Positions 48,613 through 62,067 of a stretch of DNA of 64,000 bases are shown here, piece after piece. Position 1 is the stretch's first letter. Each line of letters begins with the position of its first letter. Under the pieces are notes generated by a model. The model was not told where the DNA came from and made no database searches. It saw only the letters and a list, made by a program, of their open reading frames with translations. A program made the position numbers and the translations under genes. This DNA comes from Sisyra terminalis (lineage: Eukaryota > Arthropoda > Insecta > Neuroptera > Sisyridae). Location: contig OY292275.1 in the NCBI GenBank assembly GCA_958496175.1, forward strand, positions 32,689,701-32,753,700. Direction: 5' to 3'.

Positions 48613-51600
48613 ATGGCTGGATCAGCACTGCGACGACTTATGGCAGAATATAAACGTATTTATTTTCCACTAATTAATAAAATTTGTGTATAAGAGAAAA
48701 AATGCTCTTTTTAGAATTGACATTAAATCCTCCTGAAGGAATCATAGCCGGGCCAATAAATGAAGAGAATTTTTTTGAATGGGAGGCTTTAATTACGTAT
48801 GGAAAACCTAAACATAATGTAGCAATTATACTATCTTCTTTTATTTTGTAATTCTAGTGGACCTGAAGGAACGTGTTTTGAAGGTGGTGTATTTCCTGCA
48901 AAATTAGTATTTCCTCCCGACTATCCTCTAAGTCCGCCGAAAATGCAGTTCACATGTGAAATGTTTCATCCTAATAGTAAGTATAAAAGCTATTTCTTTA
49001 ATGTAAAAATATTTTAACAATTTTTGTTAAAAGAATGATAATTATACGCCTAGTTTACGCTGATGGACGCGTTTGTATATCGATTTTACATGCACCGGGA
49101 GATGATCCTATGGGATATGAGTCGAGTGCAGAACGGTGGTCTCCTGTTCAAAGTGTTGAAAAAATTCTTCTATCAGTTGTTAGTATGTTAGCAGGTAAAT
49201 CAAATATGAAGTTTATACTAAATATTGCGCAGAGAAATAAATATTGCTTGTATGCAACGTATGACGTTGAATTTCATAACTGATCGGATTGAGCTTTGAT
49301 TTGCGTCTTTTATCTAAATTCAAGATACCGAGAAAAGAGACTTGTATAGACATAACATAGAACTTCAATTCTGTGCTAAAAATGTGGATGAAGTTTGGAC
49401 TAATCTGTTGGTAAATATCAGAGCTTCGGTTAGCCGACCACTAGTTGTCGCTGTACGAAATTAGCCTTGACCAAAAGTAATTTTGTACAACAATTAGTGA
49501 TCAGCTAACCGAAGTTCTGAGATTTACTCTGTTAAAAAAGGCACTTTAAATGTTCAAAAAACCCATTAGAAGTCGTTTAAAGTTATGAAAGGCATTTTAA
49601 ATGTAATTGTTTCAAAATGCCTCTAAAACTATTTTTAGCTCAAACTTCATCCATATCACTTGAACTTCTACATATCGCATCCATCTTAAAGTAAATGTAC
49701 AACATAAAAATTAAACTTGTCCAGAAATCGTTATTAAAGTTCTTGTTATATGTGGAGTTTTCTAAAACAGAGTGAACTTTGATAATACCTTACGTGGTGG
49801 GGGAATATACTAGAGTTATCCTTTTATTCTACGTACAAAATAGACGGCTTCCTCATTGTAAAACTGTTGTTAACTCAAAACTTGCACGAAAGGTGCGATA
49901 TGTCTATCTTCTCTGTTTAAAGTAATGTATAAGAAGGTATTCCAATTTTGCAATGCATGATGGGAAGATGTCTACAGGTGTAGCACCGCCACAAGTGTGC
50001 CTGGAATACTAACTTTAACCTTTAACATAAAAGGCCATAGTTTTGGTTAAAGTTAGAATTTTATACACACTTATGGTGGCGCCACATTTAGAAGCATTTT
50101 CCATCATGCATTGCAAGACTAGAATACCTTCTTATATATTTCCTAAAGGTTTGGCCAATTATATAGCGATAACTAGTGATCGGCTAACCGAAGTTCTGAG
50201 ATTTACTGACTGGTTAGCGCAAACTTCGTCCACATTTTTTACACAGAACTGAACTTCTACATAAGTCTGTTTTCTCTGGAACTACTCAGAGGTCAATCTG
50301 ATCGGTTGCGATAGTTTTATAAAAATAAAAGTTATACGTTGAAGTAAATACTCAATTCAACGATCTTGAATATTTTTTTCTCTGGGTGCTAGTTGTTACT
50401 ATTCTTTTTACTTTTTTCTTTTTGCTATACTTTTTTTTAATTTATGTTCGTAATCGCTTCAAAAAGACTACGAAATTTTCATTTAATAAGTATTTTGAAT
50501 GGAAATTATAAAAAAAAAAATACATTCTGGAAAAAATACTATCAATGGTATGAGTAAAGGCCGTTAAGCCAAAAAAACTTATATCTTAATAGATTTGGTG
50601 GTAGATAACACTGCAATTGACATTTTCACTACCTGATTAGCCGATTGTAGAAATTTAGCAACATTTTTTTTTCACTGATTAACTCAACATGTTTAGTAGT
50701 ATCTGCAGTTAACAATTAATCAGAACACAGTATGTGTGATTGCTTTATATTGTTTATTTATATTAAGCTACTTTTTTGATTTGTACTATGAACGTAAGTC
50801 CATATAGACTTTGGTACATTCTCAATTCTCTGGGGTCAAGAGACACTCAATATAAGCGTTCGTATTAATCCGTCAACTATTATGATACTTATCACTGTCA
50901 AAATTTCAACTTTCCCACAACTTTAATCGTCCTACTGGGAGATTTTAATTCTTACCTTGCGACGTGTATCTACAAATTTGAGGTTTACTGAAGGATGCAA
51001 AGTGTTTACCTCTAAGTGTTGCTAAATGTGGAACCAAAGGAACTTTAAAATTATCAAAGCTTTCCAAAGAGATATCACCAGCTTTGATCTAGTAAGTAAA
51101 TATTGATTTTGAATTTCATTTGTTTTTTTTTTCAAAGCTAAACCTAAAGAAAAACATGTCAAAACTAGTTGGATTGCTTGTTTACATCGACGTTTGCTGT
51201 TAAGGCTTATCGAGCAATTGGTCATACCTTTAAATTACTCAACGTCCAATCCAATCGGTGATGATCGCTCTATGAACCTCAACGGTATACGTTGAAGCAA
51301 ATAAGCAGTTCAACGGGTTTCAACAGTTTTTTTCTATGGGAAGACATATACCGCTAAATCACTCATCTGGATAACAGCTATACTTTCGTAAGGATCCTGT
51401 TATGAGCGATCATTTGTTTAATAATTTAAAAAGGGTCTAAAAAGGATGTGATATATAATTTAATGAAAATTCGATGATAACTGCAGTCAAATTATCCACA
51501 CATCTTGTGTGTTACAAACTATCTTACGTGTATCAAAAAGAAAAATAATTTTATGGCCCATCTTAAATTAAATTGTATTAATTTCAAATCATAAAGGTGT

Positions 51601-52606
51601 ACAAATTCCTAGGGCAATAATTTTGATTAGAAACTTGAGAATCATTTATGGTAATTTTTGAAAAATTAAAATAAATCAGAATTCGATCGATTGATTCAAA
51701 ATAGTTAAGAGATTGTCATACTGTAACTTGAGAATCAAGTTTTATTATTTTTTTCTTGATATTTAAATAGAATAATTCCCGAATAATATTGACAGTTTCA
51801 GTTTAGAGCAAGACGGAAGATTTTAAAAAAATTTAAAAACCAAAAACTCTACTTTTGCACATCTAAAATGTTGTACTTCAGACTATTACATAGTATTTCA
51901 TATATATGTTACGGTTAAAGTAGGAACACTGTTTTTAAGTATACACTATTAAGGGAGTGTCAATTATACTATCCATTATATCTAATCTTATTATGCAATT
52001 TATGATATTTGAGAATTCAATTGTGGCTATGAACCTTTTTACCATTACGGAATAGTTTGACAATTGTTTCGAACGCCTTTTTGTCGTTCTACACGTTTGT
52101 CGTGTATCACAAAAATATAAACAACAAATCTGTGAATTCGCGGCTTAAAGCCTACGAAGAGCGATTGTACTGAAAAATTGTAAGAACCCAAAAGAAAATT
52201 ATTAGTTTTCGATTAACTGACATAAAAAGAATAATAGTAAGTGAAATATAACCCAAAAACACTACGAATAAGTTAATACATTAATTAATTCATTGGCTAA
52301 TTACTGTATACATGAACGTAATTATCGTCTGCTCGTATGTATATTTTAATGGTAATCTGTGTTTTATATTTCCATTTATGTTCCAATCAAAATATTTATT
52401 AAATTTTTGATAAATTAACTAAATGAACATTTTTTCAATATATTTTTTTACTAATATTTTATATTTAATAATACTTTATTTGTTTAGAACCAAACGACGA
52501 AAGTGGAGCAAACGTGGATGCAGCAAAAATGTGGCGAGAAGATAGGGCTGAATTCAATCGAATAGCTGAACAAATTGTTAGAAGAACGTTAGGAATACCC
52601 AGTTAA
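48613..52606 (+). CDS. UBE2G2: Ubiquitin-conjugating enzyme E2 G2 (Ubc7, ERAD E2)
   Basis: Five exons: 48613-48655, 48715-48796, 48858-48976, 49054-49194 and 52488-52606, giving 167 residues (human 165). The UBC fold is complete: [54 protein letters not shown], and the catalytic cysteine in [13 protein letters not shown] (Cys89 by alignment). The family's acidic insertion [15 protein letters not shown] follows and the C-terminus is [14 protein letters not shown] onward. It accepts ubiquitin from E1 and, with membrane E3s such as gp78 and Hrd1, builds K48 chains on misfolded proteins leaving the ER. The first three introns are 59-77 bp. The last is 3.3 kb and packed with inverted repeats. A likely AATAAA lies 142 bases after the stop, at 52748. 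Confidence 0.98.
49325..50290. repeat. Complex foldback repeat cluster in UBE2G2 intron 4
   Basis: The arm at about 49362-49455 (GTGGATGAAGTTTG, CTTCGGTTAGCCGA, CACTAGTTGTCGCT) is matched in inverse by 49485-49545 plus 49640-49690. It is matched again, more completely, by 50168-50290. A separate palindrome centred near 50040 pairs 49929-50000 with 50085-50145 (GAAGGTATTC, GCAATGCATGATGG). The whole can fold into nested hairpins. No ORF of note. It may be two or three insertions of one foldback family. Confidence 0.7.
50285..51335 (+). repeat. Pair of short related segments
   Basis: A block at about 50293-50375 and another at about 51252-51325 share a TCGGTnGnGAT-like start, TATACGTTGAAGYAAATA, and TTCAACG followed by a T-run, in the same orientation about 960 bp apart. 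They may be flanking parts of the foldback cluster's host element. Confidence 0.4.
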
Positions 52607-55272
52607 ATCATTAGCTACTCTCATTTCTATATATTTATTTAATGTCATCAAATCTGGGCTCATGAATCCAACGAAAGAAATTTCTATCGTATTTCTTCAT
52701 AATTACAAAAAGCCAAATTGTTATTAGTTTTTAATTAATACGGTTAAAATAAAACAATAGGATTCACACAAGTCGAACACGAAATATTATTATTAAACGT
52801 AGTGTTACCTCAACGTTTATAAGCTCCAGATTTAAGAAAAATTATGTTGTTTTCTACGACCGTAAGTACATTTGTAAATTTTATTGTTTTCTTTATAACT
52901 ACATTTGCGACTAGCTACAAAAAAAAGGTAAGAATGGTTTGTTGAAAATTAATAATTTGCGTATAAAAATTTAATAACAATTTTAAATTTTTACACATTT
53001 TTAATCCATATGAAATGAGGATGGAAAATTTAAAGAAATTAATTTACTAAACAAAAATGATACCATTCAATCAAATTTAGCAAAGCAAAGCAATAAAATA
53101 CGAAATTTTATAATTATTGTTTTGAACAAATAAACTTCAATATTAAACTATGTGTACTCGTAGCTCGTACATATCTGTTTATACTTATGAAATTTGAATT
53201 TCGCGCATTTGTTAAAAGGCTTATCGATTTTAACCAGTGCTGCTATGCACGGCAAATACTGAAGCTATTTAAAAAGTAATGCGTAACGATTTGAGGTGAA
53301 AAAACTTAAAGCTATTTTATGATTAATAATGTTGAGATGCTTTTGAAAATCGTTGATTTAGCAATTCTTTATTATTTACTCATAAGCTTTGTAAAAAATT
53401 TGAAATAATTCAAATGAAATGAATTATTTCTTACTACTAACTTTTACTAGCTTTAAAACGGAAGTTTTAAATATATTATTTTTTCCCTGATACGATTAAG
53501 TATTTTTAAATACTAAATATTAAATATCGAAGTAGTTTAATCTAAATATAGAATATATTGTTTTATTATTGATTTTGATGATGCGTCTTTGGAAAAAAAC
53601 GAAAAATATATTTTTAATGGCGGATTATGATTTGAGTGAAACGACTTGTTAAAAAAGGATGACGAGTAGGAATTTGAAATGATGAAGACAAGGAGAAGAA
53701 TAGAGATCAATGTAATTAGTAACCTTGTAAAAGATTACATCAAAATGTTTGATTTTATATCGCATAATATATATTATTCACTTCATCTTCATGTGAAATA
53801 AGTTTCACATTGGAAGAGGAATAGTAATAGTTAAATGATAAGCTTTGCAGCAAAAGCGAAAACTTTTCGACTTATAATACGAGTAATCTCTTGGTGAATT
53901 TTTTACTATCTGTTTATTGCTTAGTTACTGATTATTTATGTTCTAGAAGCTAGACAGTATAAAACTGAATTTTAAAAAGTAAAATAACATAAATATGATT
54001 AATTAGGTACATTATGTGATACAACTTAACGTTTTTTGATTAAACATTAGCATTTAATTTTTAAGGCTTTTTTAAAGAAGATTAATATAAAAAATAATTA
54101 AAAAAGAACAACAATTATCAAAATAAAACTTGATGTTGAATAATAAAGTGGTTTTTGCATAGGTGAAGAAGCTGAAAAATAATTTTCGTTAAGCCGAAAT
54201 TTCCATATAATTTATTTGCCACCTAAAATTGAATAGTGTTTTTCTACTTTTGTTTTGTGGTTTTAATAGACCAATTAGATGCAAGGAGAACTGTGTGTAC
54301 CGTTGTGATTGGTCCAAGGATAAAGTTCCAATTTATTAAAATTTTGTAAACTTGAATGGAAGGGAAATATCCGCTTCTTTCCTTATGGCGTATCCATACC
54401 ATATCTTATTAGATAATTATACGAAATATAGGATCTGTTCGACAATAATTTCTTTTGCATTTCCTGTCAGCTAGTGTTATCGCCGTAAAAAAAAAAAAAA
54501 ACACTAAGCAAAGCATTTATTGCAGGAAAAAATTGTCTAAAATAACACGCAAACGACGTGAGAAGTGGACGTGAACGAAGTATTCCTGCCCCCCGACCCT
54601 TTGGAAGTTCAATTTTCTTGATGAATGCCACACTTTCACATAGCGTTACCTGAAAGTATTCCCCCCTCATTTGCTTAATAAGACGGAAATATGAAAATAA
54701 ACCTTATACAAGCGACTTGAAATGAATGATACAAATTTGAGAACTATTACGATGATAATTATAAAGTCAAGGGCATGGCTTAGTCTGAATTTTTTATTGA
54801 AAGAGTAAAATAAAACTTTCCCTCCGTTTTATTTATTCAGGTTGAATCATTTCTTCATGTGGAACCAGGCACCTAGCGGTAGGTTGATACAACTAAAAGC
54901 GCTTTTAAATTCTAATCTCCCCCTCCATTCAACATAGATTCACAATCATACTCTCGAACCCCTCGATCGAATTACAAATTTTTTTCCAAAATTGTCAAAA
55001 ATTAATTCAATTGTCGTGTTTTGATTTTATTTCACCATTTAAATAAGTAATTAACTTTCTGTGAAATTTTCACTCATAATAAAAGCGTAAATCAAAAAAC
55101 CGGTGAATGAACCAATCAAAGAGGACCTTGGTTACAGAGGCGCCATCTTCGTTTTTGAACAAAGCGAGGTGTTTGCCGGTCAGTTGTGCGTTTGGTAGTC
55201 TTTGCATCCGCATCTGTCCTGATAGCGATTTTTTTATTGTTAAATAAAAAAAAATAATCACAATTTATAACA
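52607..55272. other. Intergenic, UBE2G2 to prothymosin-like gene
   Basis: The UBE2G2 3' UTR comes first, then AT-rich sequence without a recognised gene. The last 150 bases before 55273 become GC-richer (GGCGCCATCTTCG, GGTCAGTTGTGCG). They probably form the promoter and leader of the prothymosin-like gene. TCAGT at about 55180 fits an arthropod initiator. Confidence 0.4.
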
Positions 55273-56789
55273 ATGAGTGCTAAAGAAAACAGCGACGTCG
55301 CGTTGGAGAAAGTAGCCGACAATGACAAAGCGGACGGAAAATGTGAAATCAAAGGAACGAAGCGAGCGGCAGAGGTTGGTTTCATTTACACAAATTTTTT
55401 GCATCCATTTTTAAAAATTGCTTAATATTAGTTACTTACGTAAAAAGTTGATAGGCATCAACTATTTTGTTGAAATCGTCAAGTTTTTTTTAGTAAATTA
55501 GTTAAATATTATGGTAAAACTATATATAGCACTTAAGTAGCCATGTGTTTATGGCTGAGCGTCACACGCTTCCTAAATAAAAGTAACGCTTCCACTAGTC
55601 CTCCATTAAAAATATCTTTTATGTTTAGTTTTAGCTATATTGTTTGAAAATATGTAGCATTTTGTTTGTAAAATTTATTAAATTTTGTATTAAATCATAC
55701 AAAACATGGTGGTTGATGGCGTCCCGCCATAGTTTACTACGGCGTCCCTGTAGGAGGCTAAGCTAACTTTCTTGAACATGGCGGTCTTTTGATAATATCT
55801 TTAAATAAACGCTATCAGAGTAAATTGAGCATATTTCCGTTCCATTTATGTTTGTTTATGAACTTTTTTAATTTTTTGCATATATATTCAATTCATTCCC
55901 CCATTTTTATATTTTTTACGAATTGTTTACATAAAACACTCCGTTACCAATGCTTGTTTGAATTATTATCGTTTACTATGAATTCTTTGCATAATCTTTA
56001 TTAATCAGAAAATGTTTTATTGGAATTCGTTATTTCTTACACATTTATTTTTTTTTAATTTCTATTACCAAATATTGAATAGATTTGTAATAACGTGATT
56101 GATTGGTAAGTTGTAGTGCAATTAGCGCAAGCGCGTTAAATGTAATTGTAGTTTGGTCTTTGTCATCTTTTCAATAGTTCTTTTTCTAAAGCGATACAAC
56201 AATTTTTCTTCAACGAGAATATGTATGGATACAAACTTAGTTTCGATTTCGTATCACAACAGGTTTGTATATTTTAATAAAACCACTGAATCATAAATAA
56301 AAATAGAAAAGAATTACACTACTATGAAATGGGATTTAATTAGAAGAAATAGCTTAAATAACATGTTGACCTTTTAACATTGCATATTCAGAGCATTTAA
56401 GAATATCTTATCCATTTTTTCATAAATAAAATCATTGTAAAAATATTATGTTGATAAAGTTTTAGTGTAAATAAATGTATTTTTAAATATTAATGGCGAA
56501 ACAATTGTTTAACAGGATAAAACAGACGATGTGAAAAAAGCGAAGAAAGAAGAAAATGGAGCAGGATCTGATCCTGAAGATATTGAAGACGAGGAAGAAG
56601 TAGAAGGAGAAGAAGACGACGAAGAAGAAGATGACATCCCCGAAGGAGAGGAAGAAGAACTTGACGGTGAAGGTATGTTTTACATTTAATTTTGTTAATT
56701 GTAGTTGAAGTAAATATTAATTTTTAGACGCGGAAGAGGAAGATATTGAAGGCGAAGTAAATGGCGAAGAAGAAGATGAAGACGAATAA
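55273..56789 (+). CDS. Prothymosin-alpha-like acidic nuclear protein
   Basis: Three exons: 55273-55374, 56516-56672 and 56728-56789, giving 106 residues (human prothymosin alpha about 110). A short N-terminal part (MSAKENSDVALEKVADNDKA) leads to KGTKRAAEDKTDDVKKAKKE, a basic nuclear-localisation-like patch. After that nearly every residue is Glu or Asp, ending EVNGEEEDEDE. No fold, membrane helix or signal is expected. Prothymosins are intrinsically disordered nuclear proteins that bind linker histone H1 and loosen chromatin. In vertebrate prothymosin the basic TKKQK-type patch lies near the C-terminus; here the basic patch is near residue 30. Orthology is therefore likely but not certain, and another small acidic chromatin protein is possible. 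Codon use in the acidic part is GAA/GAC-rich and less AT-biased than its flanks. Confidence 0.75.
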
Positions 56790-58364
56790 TACTGGTGCAT
56801 TGTGTGAATGCGTTAAAACAAGAGACAATGATGACAGACTCTTAATGTGCTTATAAGTCGATAAGCATCTCATTTAGAAAATCTGGGGCTACTTGTTGGC
56901 AGATTTTCTTGTAATTTTCATTTTTTTTTAATTGTATTAAAATACTGTTTTCCCAATTTTTATTAAAAATTGTTCTTTTTTAATTTGTAATATATAAAGT
57001 ACACGAATAGCATATTTTTCATATTATAATCATAACATTTAACACAAATATTTTGCCACGACTATCTCTAGATTTTCGTTTAACCTTTTGAGTGTGTCGA
57101 AAGTTTTTTTTTTTAATTAAAAATAAACTAATTATTTAAATAACTAAATGGTGGTTCAACAGTAATATAATTTATAAATATATCTTGTGTGTCAAATGTT
57201 GTGAAGCATTCGGTATACGGATCCATCATACAATCAAATCTTCACCCACAAGTGTCATCGATTGAGGTCGGACCGCCACTTACGCATCTAGAATGATCCC
57301 TTAAAATATTTATTTGAAAGGAACAATGACGTATAAAATATAATTCTACCATCATTTGTAACAATATGTCCAATTTTGTGTAAAATAGTTCTAATTTTAG
57401 ACTAAGTAATGTTTTTGAGTTTTAAATTTGGCTTTGAAAAAAATAACTATGAAAATTAAGAAAAAAACCCGAAAATTTTAACTGTACAAAAAAAAATAAT
57501 AAAATTTCCCCAAGAATATTTAAGTAAAAATAAGTAATTACAATATCAATTTACTTGTAATCATTCGATACCATTATCGGTTGCTGGTGTTGTTGATATC
57601 GAACGATTAGATCGATAAATTGTATATCTTTAGTAAAATAACAAAATAAAATTAAAAAAAAAGTTGTATCGTTCGTTGTATTTCACAGCAGCAAACGCAA
57701 TAAATCGTAGTATAGCAAACGCTGTTATACGCCAGCCCGATTGGTGTTGCTCGTAGAACAGTGTAGTCTATTCATGTGATTTGTATGTATGAGGAATGTA
57801 ATTATATATATTTTTTTTTAAATTACACATCTCGACAGGAATACGAGTTCACGTTTGATTACCTCCACTGTTGCTAAGAATGTGAATACATAAGCAATTC
57901 GTACTTATTGGAAATCCAGGTCGGGAATATTTGAATCGAAAATTTTCCAACGAACTTAAGTACGTATTTTCGTATACCCGCATTCTTCCACGTGCACTCA
58001 TGTTCTTAACGTCGTATGTCATTCCATTCAGTTATTTGCATACGTAAATTACTACTGTTGTCATAAACAAATGGCTTGGCTCAATATTTTTATTACAACA
58101 CAAACCAAATGTTTAAAACAAAAAAAGTCTACTTAAAATTATTCATTTTTTTAATACTTTATAAAATATGATGTTAATATAAAAAATAAGTGAATTTTAA
58201 CCAGTTGATAATGAATCAAATACAAACAGAAACTACTTCAGTATTACAATCCTATTTGCTGTATACTTATGTATATTACAAAATATGTTTTGTTACATTT
58301 AATCGGTTGCTATTGTGTCGATTCCTGTTGAAGATAAAACCCTCAAGAACTTTTCACTAAATAT
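56790..58364. other. Intergenic between two convergent genes
   Basis: 3' UTR of the prothymosin-like gene, AT-rich spacer and 3' side of the STK33-like gene. The GC-richer patch around 57660-57780 was inspected and gave no gene. Confidence 0.4.
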
Positions 58365-59621
58365 CTACAAGTTCAAATCGTTTGTAGAGTTAAGCTGCTT
58401 CTTAATTTTTTCAGAGCGAGAAATTGATAAGAAATCATCACAAGATTTGTAACTGCAACAAGCATGTCGTTTTTCATTGGACATAGATGAGGATATTATT
58501 GTTGAGTTACAGTTGCTTGGTTGATAGCTAAGTGCAATTCGTCTTAGTTCTTCACTAATTGCTCTAATGGAACTGCAATAATCTTCTTCATTAGGCTGCA
58601 CACGGGTATATTCAATTGTTATAGGATAAGTTTGATTTTTTTGCAAATCTATTACGGATTCCAATTTTCTACGGGTCTTGTGATTTTCTCTTTTCTCTAA
58701 AAAAGACTGTTCAGAAGTTTTCTTTTCTTTGAACGTAATCCAATCGCATTCATCTCCAAGTGGAGTCTGCAACAAACAATACGTTGGAATTTCGAAAGAG
58801 TGAGTGGACACTTTCAAAGTGGTATTCTACGCATCTAATCAATAATTTCCACTTTTGGATATAAGATAGCTACTGAAGGGGGAAAAGGAAGCTGTAACCG
58901 GAGTAACCTTCAAACATTTTATCAATACTGCACACTGATACAATACCTAAAATGTTCCCTCCACAAATGATAGTACGTTTGGTACTACTTAAAAACCTAC
59001 AGCTATATGCTTAAAATTAGATAATTACATATATTTTCATCTATTTACCAATAAATCTGCTTTCCATTCATGCATCATATCAAGTACATTAGTTGGAGAA
59101 CTTTGAGACATACTAATATTTAATATCCAAGGGTGAGATTCAATTTCACTTGCTTGAATTCTTAGTGCAGGATTTTTAATGAGCATTTTATTAAGTAAAT
59201 GAATTCCTTCCGAACCAATATCAATTTTAGAATAATCTGGGTCATTATTTTTAATATCATATATCAAATCTTGTTCTTCACGTGAAAAAAACGGAAATGT
59301 ACCACTGAGCATCAAATACATAATTATACCCATCGACCATATATCACATTGCTGATTGTAACTTTTCGATAACATTTCAGGAGCTAAAAATTAATATTAA
59401 TATGGATTAGATACAAATTAAGCGACGGTCGTAATTTCGGGTTTTTATACCCATGTAAGTTAACGTTCCACAACAATCGTGCAGCATATCTTCAATTCCC
59501 ATTCCGGGTTTTATTATTCCCAAGCCAAAATCCGCCACTTTAATATATAAATTGTCACGGCTATTTCCCGGGTTTTCGGCAAGTAAAATGTTTTCTAGTT
59601 TCAAATCTCGGTGAATGATTT
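58365..59621 (-). CDS. STK33: STK33-like serine/threonine kinase, 3' part only
   Basis: Three exons in transcript order: 59621-59451, 59383-59049, 58766-58365, about 302 codons. The first begins at the catalytic loop (IIHRDLKLENILL), continues through VADFGLGIIKPGMG (DFG) and CCGTLTYM, and joins APEML in the next exon. Then come NQQCDIWSMGIIMYLMLSGTFPF, the rest of the C-lobe, NPALRIQASEIESHPWI and SPTNVLDMMHEWKADLL. The last block closely matches the STK33 extension after its kinase domain. The third exon is a Ser/Lys-rich tail. The N-lobe exons must lie to the right. None was recognised up to 64000, so they may be beyond the window. STK33 is a CaMK-group kinase needed for sperm flagellum assembly in mammals. 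Confidence 0.85.
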
Positions 59622-60406
59622 CTACGAAAAAAACATATTTCTACTTTAAGTAAATAATTTAACGTAATATTAATATTACAAATATATATAATTATTTTTA
59701 TTAGATTATTATAAGGATTTATGTTTGTTAAATATAACTTAGATACATAATATTTTTTCGAGGGTTGAAAGCACAGAACATTTGTAACTAAAACTGAAAT
59801 ATTTTATTCAAAATTTACTATTAATAACATCATTAGATTTGTTTAGATAATAGTTCTCATTTTTCCAAGATTTCTTTTTGAGCTATTAATTTTTAAGAAC
59901 CTACACGTAAAAGAATGTTTTTTATAGATTTAGATTATTTATCTCAATAAAGAAGTATATGTACATAAATATTAAGGGAACTGTTTTTTTTTTACTTTCG
60001 AAAAAGAGATAAGAGAATAAGAGGTTTATGAAAGAAAAGAACCCCTCTACCAACCTTAGGGTTGTCATTCGTCCCGGTTTTCTATTCCCGATACAGTACA
60101 GGTCAGTATCTTCTTTAATTTAATTGAAAACATAATGTATTATTCAATGAAAAACGAATAAACACACCGTAAATCATTACAGATGTTTTATTAGTAAAAT
60201 TATAAGAGAATATTTTTTTGTTTCGTTATTGTAGGTATAACTCAATTCGTTTTTATAATTGATGGTCATAAAGGGTAGGTATATAAGATCGTTATAAAAA
60301 ATTAATTATCAAAAAAAGTAGATCTCTGAAAAACTTAAACATTTTATTGAATATTACGGTATGAAATTTTAGCAGTACCGGCTCTGGAAATTATGAAGCC
60401 CAAAAG
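59622..60406. other. Intron or upstream sequence of the STK33-like gene
   Basis: AT-rich. The acceptor before exon 59621 shows that transcription comes from the right. No upstream exon is visible. Confidence 0.4.
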
Positions 60407-60580
60407 CACACAAAGCGGTGGCCGAGTGGTCTAGGTGGCTACTCCATACTGGTAAATGTTGGATTCGAATCTCGTATTAAGCAAATTTTCGATATTTCAT
60501 GATATACGAATTTTATTAACCCTAGAGTCACACTAAAGATCTCGATAGTTATAAAGTGACGGTAATTAACAATAAAAAAA
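60407..60580 (+). mobile_element. tRNA-derived SINE family S, copy 3
   Basis: The head has GCGGTGGCCGAGTGGTCTAGG (A box, very close to a tRNA-Ser/Leu D-arm) and GGATTCGAATCTCG (B box). The body and the AAAGTGACGGTAATTAACAA tail match the family. The flanks AGCACACAA and AGCATACAA suggest a target duplication with one difference. Antisense to the STK33-like gene. Confidence 0.87.
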
Positions 60581-61015
60581 GCATACAAGTGATGATGTAC
60601 AGTTGCACAAAGGAGGCACCTCGTTTATCGATTTTTGTATTTTTTTTTGTTCTCCTATTTCCTACATCGAAATTTATGAACTTACAAATATATCTTTAGG
60701 AAATATGATTTTCCCAATACAGTAAATTAAATTAATTTAAAAAACATAAACATGATATGTTTTGTCACGCAATTATTACTTAAAATAATTTTCGTTAATG
60801 CGCAGTGAGAAAAAATTTAACATATTATTTCATTTGTATGTAATCGATTAATATTACTTAAAAATTAAAATAATTTTTCGAGTAACATAAAAATATAAAT
60901 TTTACAAAATATAAGAAGAAGCATAAAGTCGTAAACATATTTTCTATTCGATGCACTACTAAAATTCATTAAAAAAATATTTGGAGGTATTCCGATGAGG
61001 TTCATTGGACTAAGT

Positions 61016-61195
61016 CAGGGGCTGGCAACCTTTCCGCAGTTAAGAGCCATTTTTCCTCGACGTGAAAGTCTATTTTAGCAATTGCAATATTATAGTTAAT
61101 TTTTCAATAGTCTATTAAACAACACAAGAGCCAGAAATATGATTCTACTGAGACGCATGCGGCTCGCAAGACGCAAGTTACTAATCCTCAAGGTT
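61016..61195. mobile_element. Possible short hAT-like remnant
   Basis: Starts CAGGGGCTGGCAACCTTTCC, a common hAT-type terminus. The interior has AAGAGCCATTTTT and inverse-looking GCGGCTCGCAAG. The right terminus (AGTTACTAATCCT) is too diverged to pair well, and no target duplication was found. Confidence 0.45.
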
Positions 61196-61199
61196 TGTA

Positions 61200-61893
61200 A
61201 ATTACACACGTTGCTCCATTAGAAAAAAAATATGACGTCATACGAAGAATTTCGAAATTGAATCAGTCTGAAGATATGTACGAATTTCTTCTGGATACGT
61301 CACGTAGCCACCATGAGGCCACCTGTGTATTTTATAAACCTTGACTAATCCTTAGTTTAAGTAGTCGCTAACATGGTTTTATTTTTTTCAGAAATATACT
61401 AAGGGGCTTAGCCAAATCAGTATGGCGAGTTTGCCCTCAAATGGGAACCTATATCGAAACTTATGCTTTAATATCGACTTGATGTAGAAACATGTATATA
61501 CACTTCGCGAGCGAATTTCCCTTTGACCTTGAGATATGGTCAAAAATGGCCACCCGCATAACTATTATTCAAAGTAATATATATCTCAAAAACTAATTAA
61601 GCTGAAGAAGTGAAAACTATATCAATATTTACGCAATTGTCAATATTTGTAATGTACCTAATACAAACTATACAGGATAATATATTGCGTAAATGATATA
61701 AAATATGTCATATACGCAATGTAATCTTCAGAAGATCAAAGTTATTGAATACTATTTATATTGACTTTAATATTGATTATAATTTAAGTGTCATTTTAGG
61801 AATTACTTATTTTCAAACCCGTAAAATTATAGTTTTTATAAGTTTCATTTAATTAAACTGGGAATTATTAAATGAAAAACAATACGTATCGTA
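61200..61893. other. Unassigned repeat-like stretch
   Basis: No exon recognised. 61380-61560 is somewhat GC-richer and may be transposon-derived. The remainder is AT-rich. Confidence 0.3.
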
Positions 61894-62067
61894 AGCCTAC
61901 CGATGGCTGAGTGGTAAAGGTAACCGCTCCAAAACCGATAGGTGTTGGGTTCGACCCTCGTATCGAAAATTTTTTCAATATTTCTTGATTATGGAGTTTT
62001 TAAAACCCTAGAGTCGCTAAAAACCTTAGTAGTTAAAAAGCAACGGTAAATGACAATTTTAAAATAA
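61894..62067 (+). mobile_element. tRNA-derived SINE family S, copy 4
   Basis: The head is GCCTACCGATGGCTGAGTGG, with A box TGGCTGAGTGG and B box GGTTCGACCC. The body has CGAAAATTTTTTCAATATTT and TAGAGTCGCTAAAAACCTTA. The tail is AAAGCAACGGTAAATGAC. No clean target duplication seen. Confidence 0.87.

Noticed and set aside
55070..55385. Two minus-strand frames over the prothymosin-like promoter and exon 1
   Set aside because: Antisense shadows of a GC-richer promoter and first exon.
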